Shown: positions 9,690 through 21,315 of the stretch, in pieces
Layout: every line of letters begins with the position of its first letter
Numbering within the stretch: position 1 is the first letter of the stretch
Assembly: GCA_037976565.1 (NCBI GenBank)
Contig: CP137668.1
Location: 425,719-489,718, forward strand
Direction of reading: 5' to 3'
Length of the DNA stretch: 64,000 nucleotides
From: Mesocentrotus franciscanus
Taxonomy: Eukaryota > Echinodermata > Echinoidea > Camarodonta > Strongylocentrotidae
Made by a program: the position numbers and the translations under genes
Notes under the pieces: generated by a model
The model's input: the letters and a program-made list of their open reading frames with translations, nothing else
Databases searched by the model: none
Told to the model about the DNA's origin: nothing

Positions 9690-12078
9690 GATCAGATAGA
9701 GCGTAGCGTAAATTGGCGTGGGGTCTAGGGGCAAAGCCCCGGTGGGGGTCAAGGGGCGGAGCCCCCGGAAGCTCAGGGGGTATGGGCATTTAATTACGGT
9801 CAGATGAGCATATTTTGATACATTATTCATGACACTGGCAGGTCACTAATTGGCGTGGGGTCCAGGGGGCTGAGCCGACTGAAACTCGGGGATTTGAGGC
9901 ATTTAAAAACGGTCAGATAAGCATTCAGGGGCCCGCATTAGGCCCCCTGGTGGAATCGAGGGGGCGGAGCCCCTGGAAGCTCAGGGGTTTTAGGCATTAA
10001 ATTACCGTCAGATGAGCACCTAGGGGCCCGTCTTAGGGCCCTAGGTGGGGTCTAGGGGGTCAGATGAGCATATTTTGATACCTTATTTGTGACACTGGCA
10101 GGACAGAAATTGGCGTGGGGTCCAGGGGGCGGAGCCCCCGGCAGCTCAGGGGTTTTAGGCATTTAATTACGGTCAGATAAGCATATTTTGATACCTTATT
10201 TGTGACACTTGTAGGACGATAATTGGCGTGAGGTCAGAGGGCGGAGCCCCCGGAAGCTCAAGGGTTTTAGGCATTAAATTACCGTCAGATTAGCATATTT
10301 TGATACCTTATTTGTGACACTGGCAGGTCACTAATTGGCGTGGGGTTCAGGGCCGGAGCCCCCGGAAGCTCAAGAGTTTGAGGCATTGAATTACGGTCAG
10401 ATGAGTATCCAGGGGCCCGCCTTAGGGCCCTGTGTTGGGTCCAGGGGGCGGAGCCCCCGGAAGCTCAGGGGGTATGGGCATTTAATTACGGTCAGATGAG
10501 CATATTTTGATACAGTCATTATTCATGACACCGGCAGGTCACTAATTGGCGTGGGGTCCAGGGGGCTGAGCCGACTGAAACTCGGGGATTTGAGGCATTT
10601 AAAAACGGTCAGATAAGCATTCAGGGGCCCGCATTAGGCCCCCTGGTGGAATCGAGGGGGCGGAGCCCCTGGAAGCTCAGGGGTTTTAGGCATTAAATTA
10701 CCGTCAGATGAGCACCTAGGGGCCCGTCTTAGGGCCCTAGGTGGGGTCTAGGGGGTCAGATGAGCATATTTTGATACCTTATTTGTGACACTGGCAGGAC
10801 AGAAATTGGCGTGGGGTCCAGGGGGCGGAGCCCCCAGAAGCTCAGGGGTTTTAGGCATTTAATTACGGTCAGATAAACATATTTTGATACCTTATTTGTG
10901 ACACTTGTAGGACGATAATTGGCGTGAGGTCCAGAGGGCGGAGCCCCCGGAAGCTCAAGGGTTTTAGGTATTAAATTACCGTCAGATTAGCCCATTTTGA
11001 TACCTTATTTGTGACACTGGCAGGTCACTAATTGGTGTGGGGTTCAGGGGCCGGAGCCCCCGGAAGCTCAAGAGTTTGAGGCATTGAATTACGGTCAGAT
11101 GAGTATCCAGGGGCCCGCCTTAGGGCCCTGTGTTGGGTCCAGGGGGCGGAGCCCCCGGAAGTTCAGGGGTTTTAGGCATTTAATTACGGTCAGATGAGCA
11201 TTTTTTAATACCTTATTTGTGACACTGGCAGGACACTAATAGGCGTGGGGTCCAGGGAGCGGACCCCCAGAAGCTGAGAGGTTTTAGGCAGTAAATTACC
11301 GTCAGGTGAGCATCTAGAGGCCTGCCTTAGGGCCCTAGGGGGAATCCAGGGGCAGAGCCCCTGGAAGCTCAGGGGTTTTAGGCATTTAATTACGGTCCGA
11401 TGAACATATTTTGATACCTTATTAATCTTGTGACACTGGCAGGACACTAATTGGCGTGAGGTCCAGGGGGCGGAGCCCCCAGAAGCTCAAGGGTTTTAGG
11501 CATTTAATTACCGTCAGATAAGCATCCAGGGGTATACCTTAGGGCCCTTGGTGGGGTCCAGGGGGCAAAGCCACCGGAAGTCCAGGAATTTTAGGCATTT
11601 AATTACGGTCAAATGAGCTTATTTTGATACCTTATTTGTGACACTGGCAGGTCACTAATTGGCGTGGGTTCCAGGGGGCGGAGCCCCCGGAAGCTCAAGG
11701 GTTTTAGGTATTAAATTACCGTCAGATGAGTATCTAAGGGCCCGCCTTAGGGCCCTTGGTTGGGTCCAGGGGGCGGAGCCCCCGGAAGCTTAGGGGTTTT
11801 AGGTGTTTAATTACGGTCAGATGAGCATTGTTTTGATACCTTATTTGTGACACTGGCAGGACACTAATTGGCGTGGGGTCTAGGGGCGGAGTTCCTAGGA
11901 ACTCAGGGGTTTTAGGGAGTAAATTACCGTCAGATGAACATCCAGGGGCCCGCCTTAGGGTCCTAGGTGGAATCCAAGGGTCAGAGTCCCCGGAAGCTCA
12001 GGGGTTTTGGGCATTTAATCACGGTCAGATGAGCATATTTTGATACCTCATTATTTTGTGACACTGGCAGGTCACTAT
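9690..12078 (+). repeat. GC-rich ~115-bp satellite array with 692-bp higher-order duplication
   Basis: About twenty units of AATTGGCGTGGGGTCCAGGG, GGCGGAGCCCCCGGAAGCTC, AGGGGTTTTAGGCATTTAAT and TACGGTCAGATGAGCA with TTTGATACCTTATTTGTGAC. Blocks 9781-10472 and 10473-11164 are near-identical higher-order copies. Each unit contains the palindrome GGGGGCGGAGCCCCC. Confidence 0.93.
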
Positions 12079-12359
12079 TCTTTCTTTCTTTCTTTCTCTC
12101 TTTCTTTCTATTTCTCTTCAATATACTTTTTCAACAAAAAAAAAAAGTATTTCTTGCCTGACTGTAAATTTAGAAATTTGTCATATTCCAACAAACGCAT
12201 ACAAAAGTATAATTTACTAAAAAGTGAGGAAAAATCTCTGAAAATTATGTCATTTCAGCAACATTTGTAAATCACCGGTATCGAATTAGAAAAAAACCAC
12301 GTTTGAATTTTATAATGGGGGAGGGCAACTGCCCCCACCCCCCATCAGTACGCCAGTAG

Positions 12360-12860
12360 GCCCCCCCCCCGATCTACACCTTGTTGGCGGGATTAATCGC
12401 AACTGATCTCCCCTTCTTTTCTTCTTCCTCTTATTTTGTTCCCTTTTAGCTCTCCTCTTTCCCTTTCCCTTCCTTCTCTCTTTTTTTTTTTAGCGGGGGT
12501 GGGGGGCGGGGGAGAGAGGCAAGGGCATTTTGCCCCCCCCCGATCCACACCTTGTTGGCGGGAAATTTGCAACTGATTTCTCCCTTCTTTTATTTTCTTC
12601 TTCCTCTTTTTTTCTTCCCTTTATCTCCTATTTTCCTTTTTTCTTTCCCTTTCTTCCTTCTCTCTTAATTTTTTGATGAAGAGGGGGAGGCAAGGCCCTT
12701 TCGCCCCCCCCCGATATCCCTTTTCCCCTTTTCTTTTCTTCTTCCTCTTCTTTCTTTCCCTTTCTCTCCTCTTTTCCTTTCCCTTCTTTTCCTTTTCTCT
12801 CTTTCTCTCTCTCTCTTTTGCGGGCGGGGGCAAGGCCCACTCGGCCCCCAGGATCCGCGC
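12360..12860. repeat. Pyrimidine-rich ~175-bp tandem repeat, three copies
   Basis: Copies share GATCCACACCTTGTTGGCGG, then 'cttcttttcttcttcctctt' and CTCTCTTTTT ending in GCGGGGG...GGCAAGGGC. The same unit occurs, inverted, in both arms of the 22.7-27.1 kb element. Confidence 0.88.
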
Positions 12861-12930
12861 CTGGGTAGGAATACTCCCCAGGGAGTGGAAATGATGCACA
12901 CTGTGCGTGAATGAATCCGATGACCGGGGT

Positions 12931-13025
12931 AATAATAATTAATATATATATATCCGTATAGATCGCTTATAGACGGTATTCCGTCTTAAGCGCTTTATAT
13001 ATATCCAGATCTATTATTATTATAA
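12931..13025. repeat. Small hairpin element with AT arms
   Basis: TAATAATTAATATATATATA and its approximate complement flank CGCTTATAGACGG-TATT-CCGTCTTAAGCG, forming a stem with a 4-nt loop. Confidence 0.65.
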
Positions 13026-13029
13026 TCAA

Positions 13030-14880
13030 AATGATTATTATCTACAATACTAAACACATGATCCTGTTTTGTTTTGTTTTAATGATCATATATTGGGCTG
13101 CTCTATCCCTTGTTTCACGGTTATCTATAGAACAAACAATGATCTTTCATAGATATTTGAAATTTTAAAGGTTACAGAGAGTTTTTGGTAATAACGGGAA
13201 ATCAATATGCACGGATTTGAAACTTCCACTGATGTGTTCTAAACAAAATTTTCATATGAAATAGCCATGTCAATAATGTGCAAATAAAAATCAAGTAAGA
13301 AGTTTAATTATAGGTTCTCGTCGTGGTAATTTATGCAGGAATAGATCTTTTCATAGCTAGTGGTTTGCAGAAAAACACGGTTTCAAATAAAGGGTTCAGT
13401 TGTGATGAAGCATGTTCTGTAGGGACTCATTTAAATGGTGATTAGTTTGCATGAGAAATCGCATAGAGTTGAGTGAATACAACTTCAATACTTAATGACT
13501 ATCTGATCATTCATTAGATTTTCCTCAAACGTTCACTAAGCTCTTTCTTTCATTTTTCTGCTTTTATTAGCGCAATCTGAATACCACGGTGCACTTCTCT
13601 AAAAATGTTTTTAAAAGGTCATACGCCATTTCCGTAGATGAATACAAAAAATCCAATTGGATCACAATACAGAGTAAGGTTTAGCATAATTCATGGACCG
13701 CGGAGAGGTTTTTAAAGTGATGGAACTGATGAGGCTCAGTTCTAGAAGATTTTAAATGTATTTATTTGCTTGTTTATTTATCTATCTATTTTTTTTTTTT
13801 AATTCATTTATTTATTTATTCATATTATTTTATTTGTTTATCTATTGGGGGCTACACGAGGCTCCAGGGGGGCTCCGATGTGCTTTCTGTTGCAGGCAAG
13901 ACCAGCAATCTTCTCAAGACTCAGGGAGCGCAACATTCGAGATAAAACAAAGCGAATGTACGGGAAGACTGAACTTTGCATTCAGCCGACACACTCTGAC
14001 ATATTACTTTTTTTTAACGAGGGAATGCATCGATCGAGCATGCATTCTGTAATTTGAGTACTATTATTTGATCAATCAGACACATTTGAGTCACATTCTC
14101 CGTTCGCTCAATGAGTTAAGGGAGCTTTAAATCGTTAATTTACACACTTTTTGGTATGTTTCTAATGTTCGTAGGGAAGAGATCCCTTTACAGATTTTCC
14201 AGGGAGAAGCATCCCTTTGCTGTTCCGTACGATAGGCCTCTAGGTTACTGTGGTTTGCAGAACAACAATGTCTCATTGTAGTTAGCTATAGACAGAGCAA
14301 TTGATTAGGAACTGTAGCTACAACTAACAGTTACAGCGCCATCTTTTGAGTAACAAAGAATGGCTGAATGTTGTTACATGACAGAATTTTGAGCTTGGCA
14401 AAGTCATTCAATTTATAACCATAACCAGAATTATGATACTCTGTATGCCTAATTAAGGGGGCTATGAACTCGAAAGCTATTCAAGTGTATTCAACATGTG
14501 CCCCCCTCCCCGATTCAACAGATTGAAAGCCATTTAGTGTGCAGCCCCCTCCCCACCCCCATTAAAATATTGCCTAATGATAATGGATAATAGGCCTACA
14601 AGAAGATAAAGGTTCATATAATTATTCGTGGAAATGAGCTACTTTTAAAAAATATTAAAAAACTCATTAGAAAACGAAAATAAGCTATTGTCTTGTTATC
14701 ATAAGGCACATACCCCCCTCTCTTTCTCTCTCTCTGTCTGATTGATCGTCCCTCTGTCTATCACTCTTTCTATCTACCCCCCTCTCTCTCTTACTCTTTC
14801 CTCACCTTTCTCTATGTTGTGTTACCAGTACTGCTATCTAAATTATAATTATTTCAAAAGAATGAAAGGCAATATACAAG
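13030..14880. other. Intergenic sequence downstream of the gene
   Basis: AT-rich DNA with TTTATT-rich repeats at 13760-13850 and CT-rich runs at 14715-14815. No gene or RNA recognised. Confidence 0.5.
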
Positions 14881-14907
14881 ACACTCTATGGATTTCACAT
14901 TTTAAAG

Positions 14908-14913
14908 TTTATT
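14908..14913 (-). terminator. Candidate distal poly(A) signal AATAAA
   Basis: TTTATT on the plus strand reads AATAAA on the gene strand, within GTCAATAAAC, with a GTGTCTTGT-like GT-rich stretch about 25-40 nt downstream. It marks the boundary between repeat-poor sequence and CT-rich or repetitive flank. Confidence 0.4.
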
Positions 14914-17761
14914 GACAACATATTTGACTTCATAAGTCACATATCACTTTGTACATGGATATACACTATGAACATTATATATCTTACACTTTACAATCGC
15001 TCTCCTTTAATAAAGCAAGAACAGAAGAAAATACTATATCATAAAACATGGGACATTACAGAATACAAAGAGTTCAAGACCTGTATCTCCTTTCACTAAT
15101 TACTCCCTCTTCATCTCTTCTATACATCAAAAAACAAAAATAATGGCTTTCAGCCTGTCAACAATTCCTTTTCCTTTGTGCATTATGTAAACTTATTTCA
15201 TCAATGTTATTCGTAAATAGTCAGATGAGAGCATATTCTTGTTTCAACACGATTTTTATTTTATTTTATATATATAAATATACTGCAAAAAAACATCCTG
15301 GCATATCATAAAAGAATTCAAATGAATCATATTGCATAACATGACATAAAATTTACTCCTCACATGGACAACTTATGATTTGCCAAGTCTTGATCATGCA
15401 TGGTTACAAAATGGCAATGCAATATGAACTTCACATAAGAAACTGCAATGTGGGAAGTCACACTGAAACAGATATCATGGTGTTCTTGAATTATGAATTT
15501 CATCCATACATACTACTATACAACAATAAATACATTACTACATACTAAATTTCAATTAATGAAGTTTTAACATGTTCTGATCAAGTATTGTTCCAATAAT
15601 TCAAGTAAAAATTATAACTATACCAGCAATATATTACATAAGGTAATATTTTGACATTTTTTATTCCAAACACCATGAGCTAAAAACTTTCCTACTACCA
15701 AGCAGATTAAGTGTTGTTGTTTTCAAATCTCTTGATATAACAGAAAATAATACTACCTTTACCCCAAAAAAAAAAAAAAAAAAAATGAGAATAAAATATT
15801 GTTTCCACCTAAATCTCCTTTCTACAAATGATTAAAGGTAATGTTTATCAAATGTCATCATTTCCTACAATGAGCCACTTATGGATAATTGAAAAACATA
15901 TAATCAATCAAAATCATAAAATGAAGAGAACATAATCACTTTGTCCCATTGCAAAAGCAGAGAGGAGAAATACTGCAGAAATGCTAAGTATGTGTATAAT
16001 AATAGAACAGGTTTATAGTTTCAGCCATAATTTGATAAAATACATATACCTACATAGTAATCACAAGACTGAGAATCATTGTATTTAGTTTGTATGAAAT
16101 GTTTCCATTACAAGAAAAAATGAAATGAAACAATGTGCAACAGATTGATAAACAGAGAGGAGGAGAGGAGGAGAAACAGACAGACAGACAAACAATTATG
16201 GGTTTCAAAACATTCAAGCACAATACACTTGTAGTTATCATCAAAAGTTAAAAAAACTAACCCAAACGACAATGTATAAAAAATGAAAAAAAAAAATTAA
16301 AAACCTTATTTTGAGCCAGCTGAGAGATTCATTAATGGAATGTCCTTTTTATCCCCTGTATTAGGGTATGGCACACTTTACACATGAAAAATAAATTGAC
16401 GATTTAAGAAAGATTGAGGAGATGCAGATTGAGAAAAGAATTGTTCAATTAAATTCCTATTTTTTTCAGTACACATCAGAGGACAAGGATTTTGCATACT
16501 TCTAATACAAGAAATCATCCACTTATCTGAAACAAAATTTTGAAAATCTACATGTATTTCATGACAAATGTGGAGATTTATTTTTTTAATTTGAAAGACC
16601 AAAGAACTGTGCTTTCAATAAGTTTGACCATATTATGTTCAAAGTAAAGTACAAATATGATCTGTCAATTGATGAAATCTTTCATGATTTTACATAAATC
16701 TACCCGGTAGATGTTATTTCTTCATTTCCAAATAAGCACCAGTGTACACTGGGTATAGTGAAGATGGATCAGTCTATACAAGTTTCAATGGACATCAAAT
16801 ATACTACTCATACAGTGTAATGCCTGTAATTTGAAGAAAATAAAAGAATGGAAAGAGTCAATGTCCTATAAAAATATTGCTTGTAGCAAAAGTTCTTGTC
16901 CAGTGAAACCATTTGTTTTTCGACATGTTCGCAATCTTACGTAAAAAGCATCATCATCCATTAAGGTTTTTGGCAACCTAGTAAGAAGTTATTTCTGTTG
17001 ATCAACACTTAAAATAAAAGATGTTTAAGGAGTAATCTGAGAGGAAATCTGATTTGGTAAGCTAACTATACCTCGTAAAATTGCTCCTAGCCCACTTGGC
17101 CAGGAGCCAAAATGCGTCATCAAAATAGTAATGTTTGTAAACTTTGGTACACTCACGGAATAAACAGCACTAGGGAAATGCCATTACACATTAACCAGAT
17201 TGCTTATTTCCTCTTCAAGAACTTTCTCCAAGACTCGCACAACTGCTCAACAGAGTTTCTCCATGTTTTGTTTAGTAGTTGTGGTTTACATGCGTCAGCC
17301 TAGGTTTCATTGAACCTTCATGCCAACTCAGAGAAAGTGAGGAGGATAGACGTGATCATTCATTCAGCAGGTGATATGATTAAAGAAGATGATTTAAGCA
17401 GCTATTGAATCAATTACTCACTGCTAAATTATTGATTCTTATTGAAATACATCTGCTGGGATCATTAGTCACCAGTTTCCTAAAAAATATGTAATATCTC
17501 ATATAAAATTCCAAGTATTTGGTTGGTATACACTTATTATAATCATAATATCAATAACGGAAATGAATTTAAAAAAAAAAGAAAAACATTTCCCTCAGAT
17601 AGTTAAGTGTGTATGTACCTTTACACATTAGCAGTTGAAAAATGTCCAGAATATTGCGGGAGTTAAAAGTATAATCATGTTTTTATCTGTCAATTACAAG
17701 CTGCATTTTAATGATTTTTCAGCTCACATTTATGATCAGTCTCACTCATATACATATCTAT

Positions 17762-17763
<2 letters not shown>

Positions 17764-17794
<31 letters not shown>
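17764..17794. repeat. (TA)n microsatellite
   Basis: Pure TA run inside the putative 3' UTR; a second run lies at about 18037-18068. Confidence 0.9.
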
Positions 17795-17796
<2 letters not shown>

Positions 17797-18033
17797 TAAG
17801 TACAAAGTTTATTTGAACGCCATTGCTCCTCCAAACCAAACAGTATATACAGTACAGAGTCAAATTAAATATGTGCTTAATTCATGTTCCTATTACATAA
17901 CTTTGTTCCACTGAAAATCTCTGATCAGTTCATTCCAATACATAATTGTACATGAATAGGAGATGTAATATAGTACAATCAAATCATACAATAAAGTGAG
18001 AGAAATTCTGAAAATCTTCCACAATTTTCTGAA

Positions 18034-18073
<40 letters not shown>

Positions 18074-20130
18074 CTGAATTTTTTTTCATGCCATAGAGGC
18101 TTTCTAAATCCTCAACTTTTTTCAACCAAAAGTTCCCAATCTTTTGAAAACGGTCTTTCAACCAGATTTCATCCATAAGGCTCAACCATAGCTATTTTCG
18201 ACTATAGATCCAAATATTTCAACATGACATTTGTTTCTATTATGAAAACTTGATTCACAAAAATAGCTACCTTTTTTTTAGTCCTGAGACAGATTTTAAA
18301 AATGTTCTGCAGATAGAAAATATGTTTTCTTTTGATTTGATCCAAATGAATATTGTCCCCTGAGAAACTTCACACATAGTCTGATCACTATCCATATTAC
18401 TTTCTCTTTTCTTTTTCTTTTCTTTTTTTCCTCCAGATTTTCATGCTATAGAATGCAAATACCACAATCTGGCTAAGTAAGGCACTAGATAGGATAGTCT
18501 CAACAAAATTTTAAAGACATGTCTCATGTAAGAAAAATAGTAAAAGAATAGATAAAAAGAAATGAAAGGGGTCCAAGTGAAAATAATCAGTATCCCTTAA
18601 AAAGAACAATATATATCATTACTATGATTACACACCTTCAATAACAAAACACTACAACGCTTATTTAATAAATGTTCTGATTGATTTGTAAAAATAAAAA
18701 TTGGTTTTAGTAAAACTATAGAATGACTTATATCAAAATACCATCCCTCATTTTGAAAATGAAAATCCTGTTGTTTTACCCTAATTTGACATTCCCCTGC
18801 TTTTGCATGCAGTGTAAGAGACATAATTGCAATTCAAGTGGCAAAAGAGTCATTGTATATCGGAAGGGGGTGTACACACGGCATAATTCATGGGGAGATT
18901 TAAAACATGAAGGCAAGAATAAACTTGAAAGTATCAATAGTGCAATAAAAAACGCTATTGATCACAGCTATTTTTTTTTTGGTTGTAAGTTCATTTTCTT
19001 TACTTCTTCCAGACCATCACATGGTTTTACTACCATGAAACTGAAAGATAAGAAAAATCAAAATTAGATGTATTTTATAATGCAGGTGTTTTCTTTGAAA
19101 AATGAAGGAGAAAATGTACATCTTTTATTGAAAGTGATGGACAGGATTAGGAGTCTTTCAGGACACATTATCAATGCACTTTCTTGAAAATCTATTCTTT
19201 ATCTCACCAACATAATATACAACTTAAGTCACCCATGTCAAATAAAGTCGCAATAGTAAATGAAAAGAATATTCACATGTGAAGAATAGAAAAATAATTT
19301 TGTTCTACTTGTAAAAAAATCAACAAACTAAAAATGCCAAGGTTTTTTGCGCATAATAGATTTTAAAAGATTTAAAAATATATATTTACATAACACCAAA
19401 ATGGAAGAAAGTATAAATCCACAGAGTTTTATCAAAACTGTACAAAATGGGAACAGATTCATTTTTCTGTCTCATATCTTTCCAATGCATGATATTCAGG
19501 GTTTTGAGACTCACCCTTTTGTCAAACATGACACACTTAACAACTACTCTTACTTAATAGTTGTGTAAAGAGTTGAGTTGAAAAGAGAGTTTATGTAAGT
19601 GCTCGGATGTATTTGATCATATATAGTTTTTTTGGTAATAACGCTCACCAACAACCATCAAGTAAATAATGATTTTTGACAAAAAACATGTAGCTAATTC
19701 TGTTGAAATGACTTTAATTATCAAATATGTTCCAATCTTTCCAGCTGCATGACATGATCTCATCATGAATTTCAGTTAGAAGAGTTTGCAGCATAGAAAT
19801 CTCACATGAAGAATGTAAACAATAGGCTTCATCTCTACCTGCATGTGACTAGATTGAAACTATTAACATAAGTCATTCGTATATGTTAATATCAATGTAC
19901 TGGTGTCATTTGATAAGGCATTAATCCTCATTATCAAGTCCCCCAGGAGAAGGTTAAAAGCCAAATGTCCTTCTGATTGCTTACTTACAAGCATATCTTC
20001 TTTTCATACAAGTCAGGTAGAATAATTTATCAATCATGATCATCATAACAGAGTAAAGAAGTCTTGTTGACAGCATTGGTGGTGGAAGTGGGGCAATGAT
20101 CTTACAAGATAACTGGTGAGGATGGTTAGG

Positions 20131-20238
20131 ACACGCCCATGACGATGTGGTATCTAGGTGAACCTAACACGCCCATGACGATGTGGTATCTAGGTGAATC
20201 TAACACGCCCATGATGATGAGGTATCTAGGTGAACCTG
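20131..20238. repeat. Three 36-bp tandem copies spanning the stop codon
   Basis: Copies start at 20131, 20167 and 20203, each beginning ACACGCCCATGA on plus and containing GGTATCTAGGTGAA. The third, promoter-proximal copy includes the last codons (AGG TTC ACC) and the TAG stop; the other two lie in the 3' UTR. Copies differ by only a few bases. Confidence 0.93.
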
Positions 20239-20393
20239 ACGCAAGCTTTCTTCCACCTGCACTGGGTACACCACATGTCTCTATTCTCCATGCCATACAC
20301 CTTACGACATTTCTTTCCTTCTGATCTGATCTTAGGTTGTCCAGCAGAGCTGTGAGGTGCTGACTTGTGACGGATTCTGTTCACTGTGGATGG
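20226..20393 (-). CDS. ZNF704-like: Exon 8, C-terminal C-clamp and stop, residues 502-556
   Basis: Acceptor CTGCAG precedes 20393, phase 0. The peptide ends [20 protein letters not shown] then WKKACVRFT, with TAG at 20228-20226. Cys530-x12-Cys543-x2-Cys546-x5-Cys552 is the C-clamp spacing also seen in TCF E-tails. The core [16 protein letters not shown] is as in ZNF704, the most diagnostic match in the window. The last codons and the stop lie inside a 36-bp tandem triplication that continues into the 3' UTR. Confidence 0.96.
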   Translation of the reverse strand, partial: PSTVNRIRHKSAPHSSAGQPKIRSEGKKCRKVYGMENRDMWCTQCRWKKACVRFT

Positions 20394-21284
20394 CTGCAGT
20401 TGAAACAAATGGAAAGACATTCTTCAAGTTCTGGTTAATAAAGACAAGCATCAATCCTTGATGGTGTATTTTTAGTCTGTGCAAGGTTTATAAATTGTCT
20501 TTCTGTATCTCCAATATGAAGCCACACTTTATATTCAACTTCAATGCTAGCAATTAAGAGTCGTGTAAACAGAAGAACGTCTACAGAACATTTGGTGATA
20601 TGTTGATTTGATCATTTGAAATACAAAGTAGGAATTTACACATTTGTTCTTAAAATCCAATTTTATTTAAGTCCTTCCTACAGCATGCAATTTCTTTAAT
20701 TAAGTTTTCACTGGCAGAAAATAATGTATGGTGTATATGATGAAATTCTTCATCGTTCACTGACCAGTTGCAAATAAAATATTACGTGTGTGTATTGGGT
20801 TTTTACAGACGTGTATCAATCAGATATGATTATTTACGTCTGGGGACCGACCTTTAACGTCACCATCCGAAAGACGCGATTCAGTTTCGAACCTGCGTCC
20901 TCGGCTGAATCAGTTTGTAACTTCCACTATTAGCTGGATTACAGGCGCACGCCACAACGCCTAGTTACTTATAAAATGAAAACTATAAGTGTATAAAATA
21001 ATCACATCATGTTTGGGTAAGTTAATGAGAGATTGAAGGTGGAGGGAGAGTAGTGAGATCACTTACCTGTGAGGGTTGGGTTGATGAAGAGGAGGAGGAG
21101 GAGGAGGAGGAGGAGGAGGGAAAGCTGAATGATGTGGGAGAAGTAGAGACTGGACACCAGGAGAACTGAGCTCCGCTGCTAGGAATACTCATTGGAGATG
21201 CAAGCTGTAGAGAGAATGAGTGGGAGAAAGAGAGGGAGAGAGAGGAAGAAGAGAGAGATAGAGGAGAGAGGGAGGGAGAGAGGG

Positions 21285-21315
<31 letters not shown>

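Larger units (their letters stand above)
14885..20225 (-). other. Putative 3' UTR of the ZNF704-like gene
   Basis: About 5.3 kb of AT-rich minus-strand sequence after the stop. Unlike all neighbouring DNA, it has almost no transposon-like repeats, only two (TA)n runs and short A-runs, as expected for conserved transcript sequence. An AATAAA on the minus strand at 14913-14908 is followed by a GT-rich stretch, and repeat-rich DNA resumes beyond it. Other AATAAA hexamers occur closer to the stop (for example at 19129-19124), so shorter isoforms are possible. No splice evidence was seen. Extent is inference. Confidence 0.45.

Noticed and set aside
18723..19067. 114-residue plus-strand frame
   Set aside because: It lies antisense in the putative 3' UTR, is Asn/Lys/Phe-rich as expected of AT-rich DNA, and has no recognisable domain.
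20840..20960. tRNA gene on the minus strand
   Set aside because: A B-box-like GGTTCGAAACT is present, but no acceptor stem or anticodon arm can be folded; the 5' part looks like 7SL/Alu instead.
20226..20969. Human DNA contamination because of the Alu-like stretch
   Set aside because: The match is short and diverged, and it sits between invertebrate-type exons of the same gene in otherwise non-human sequence.
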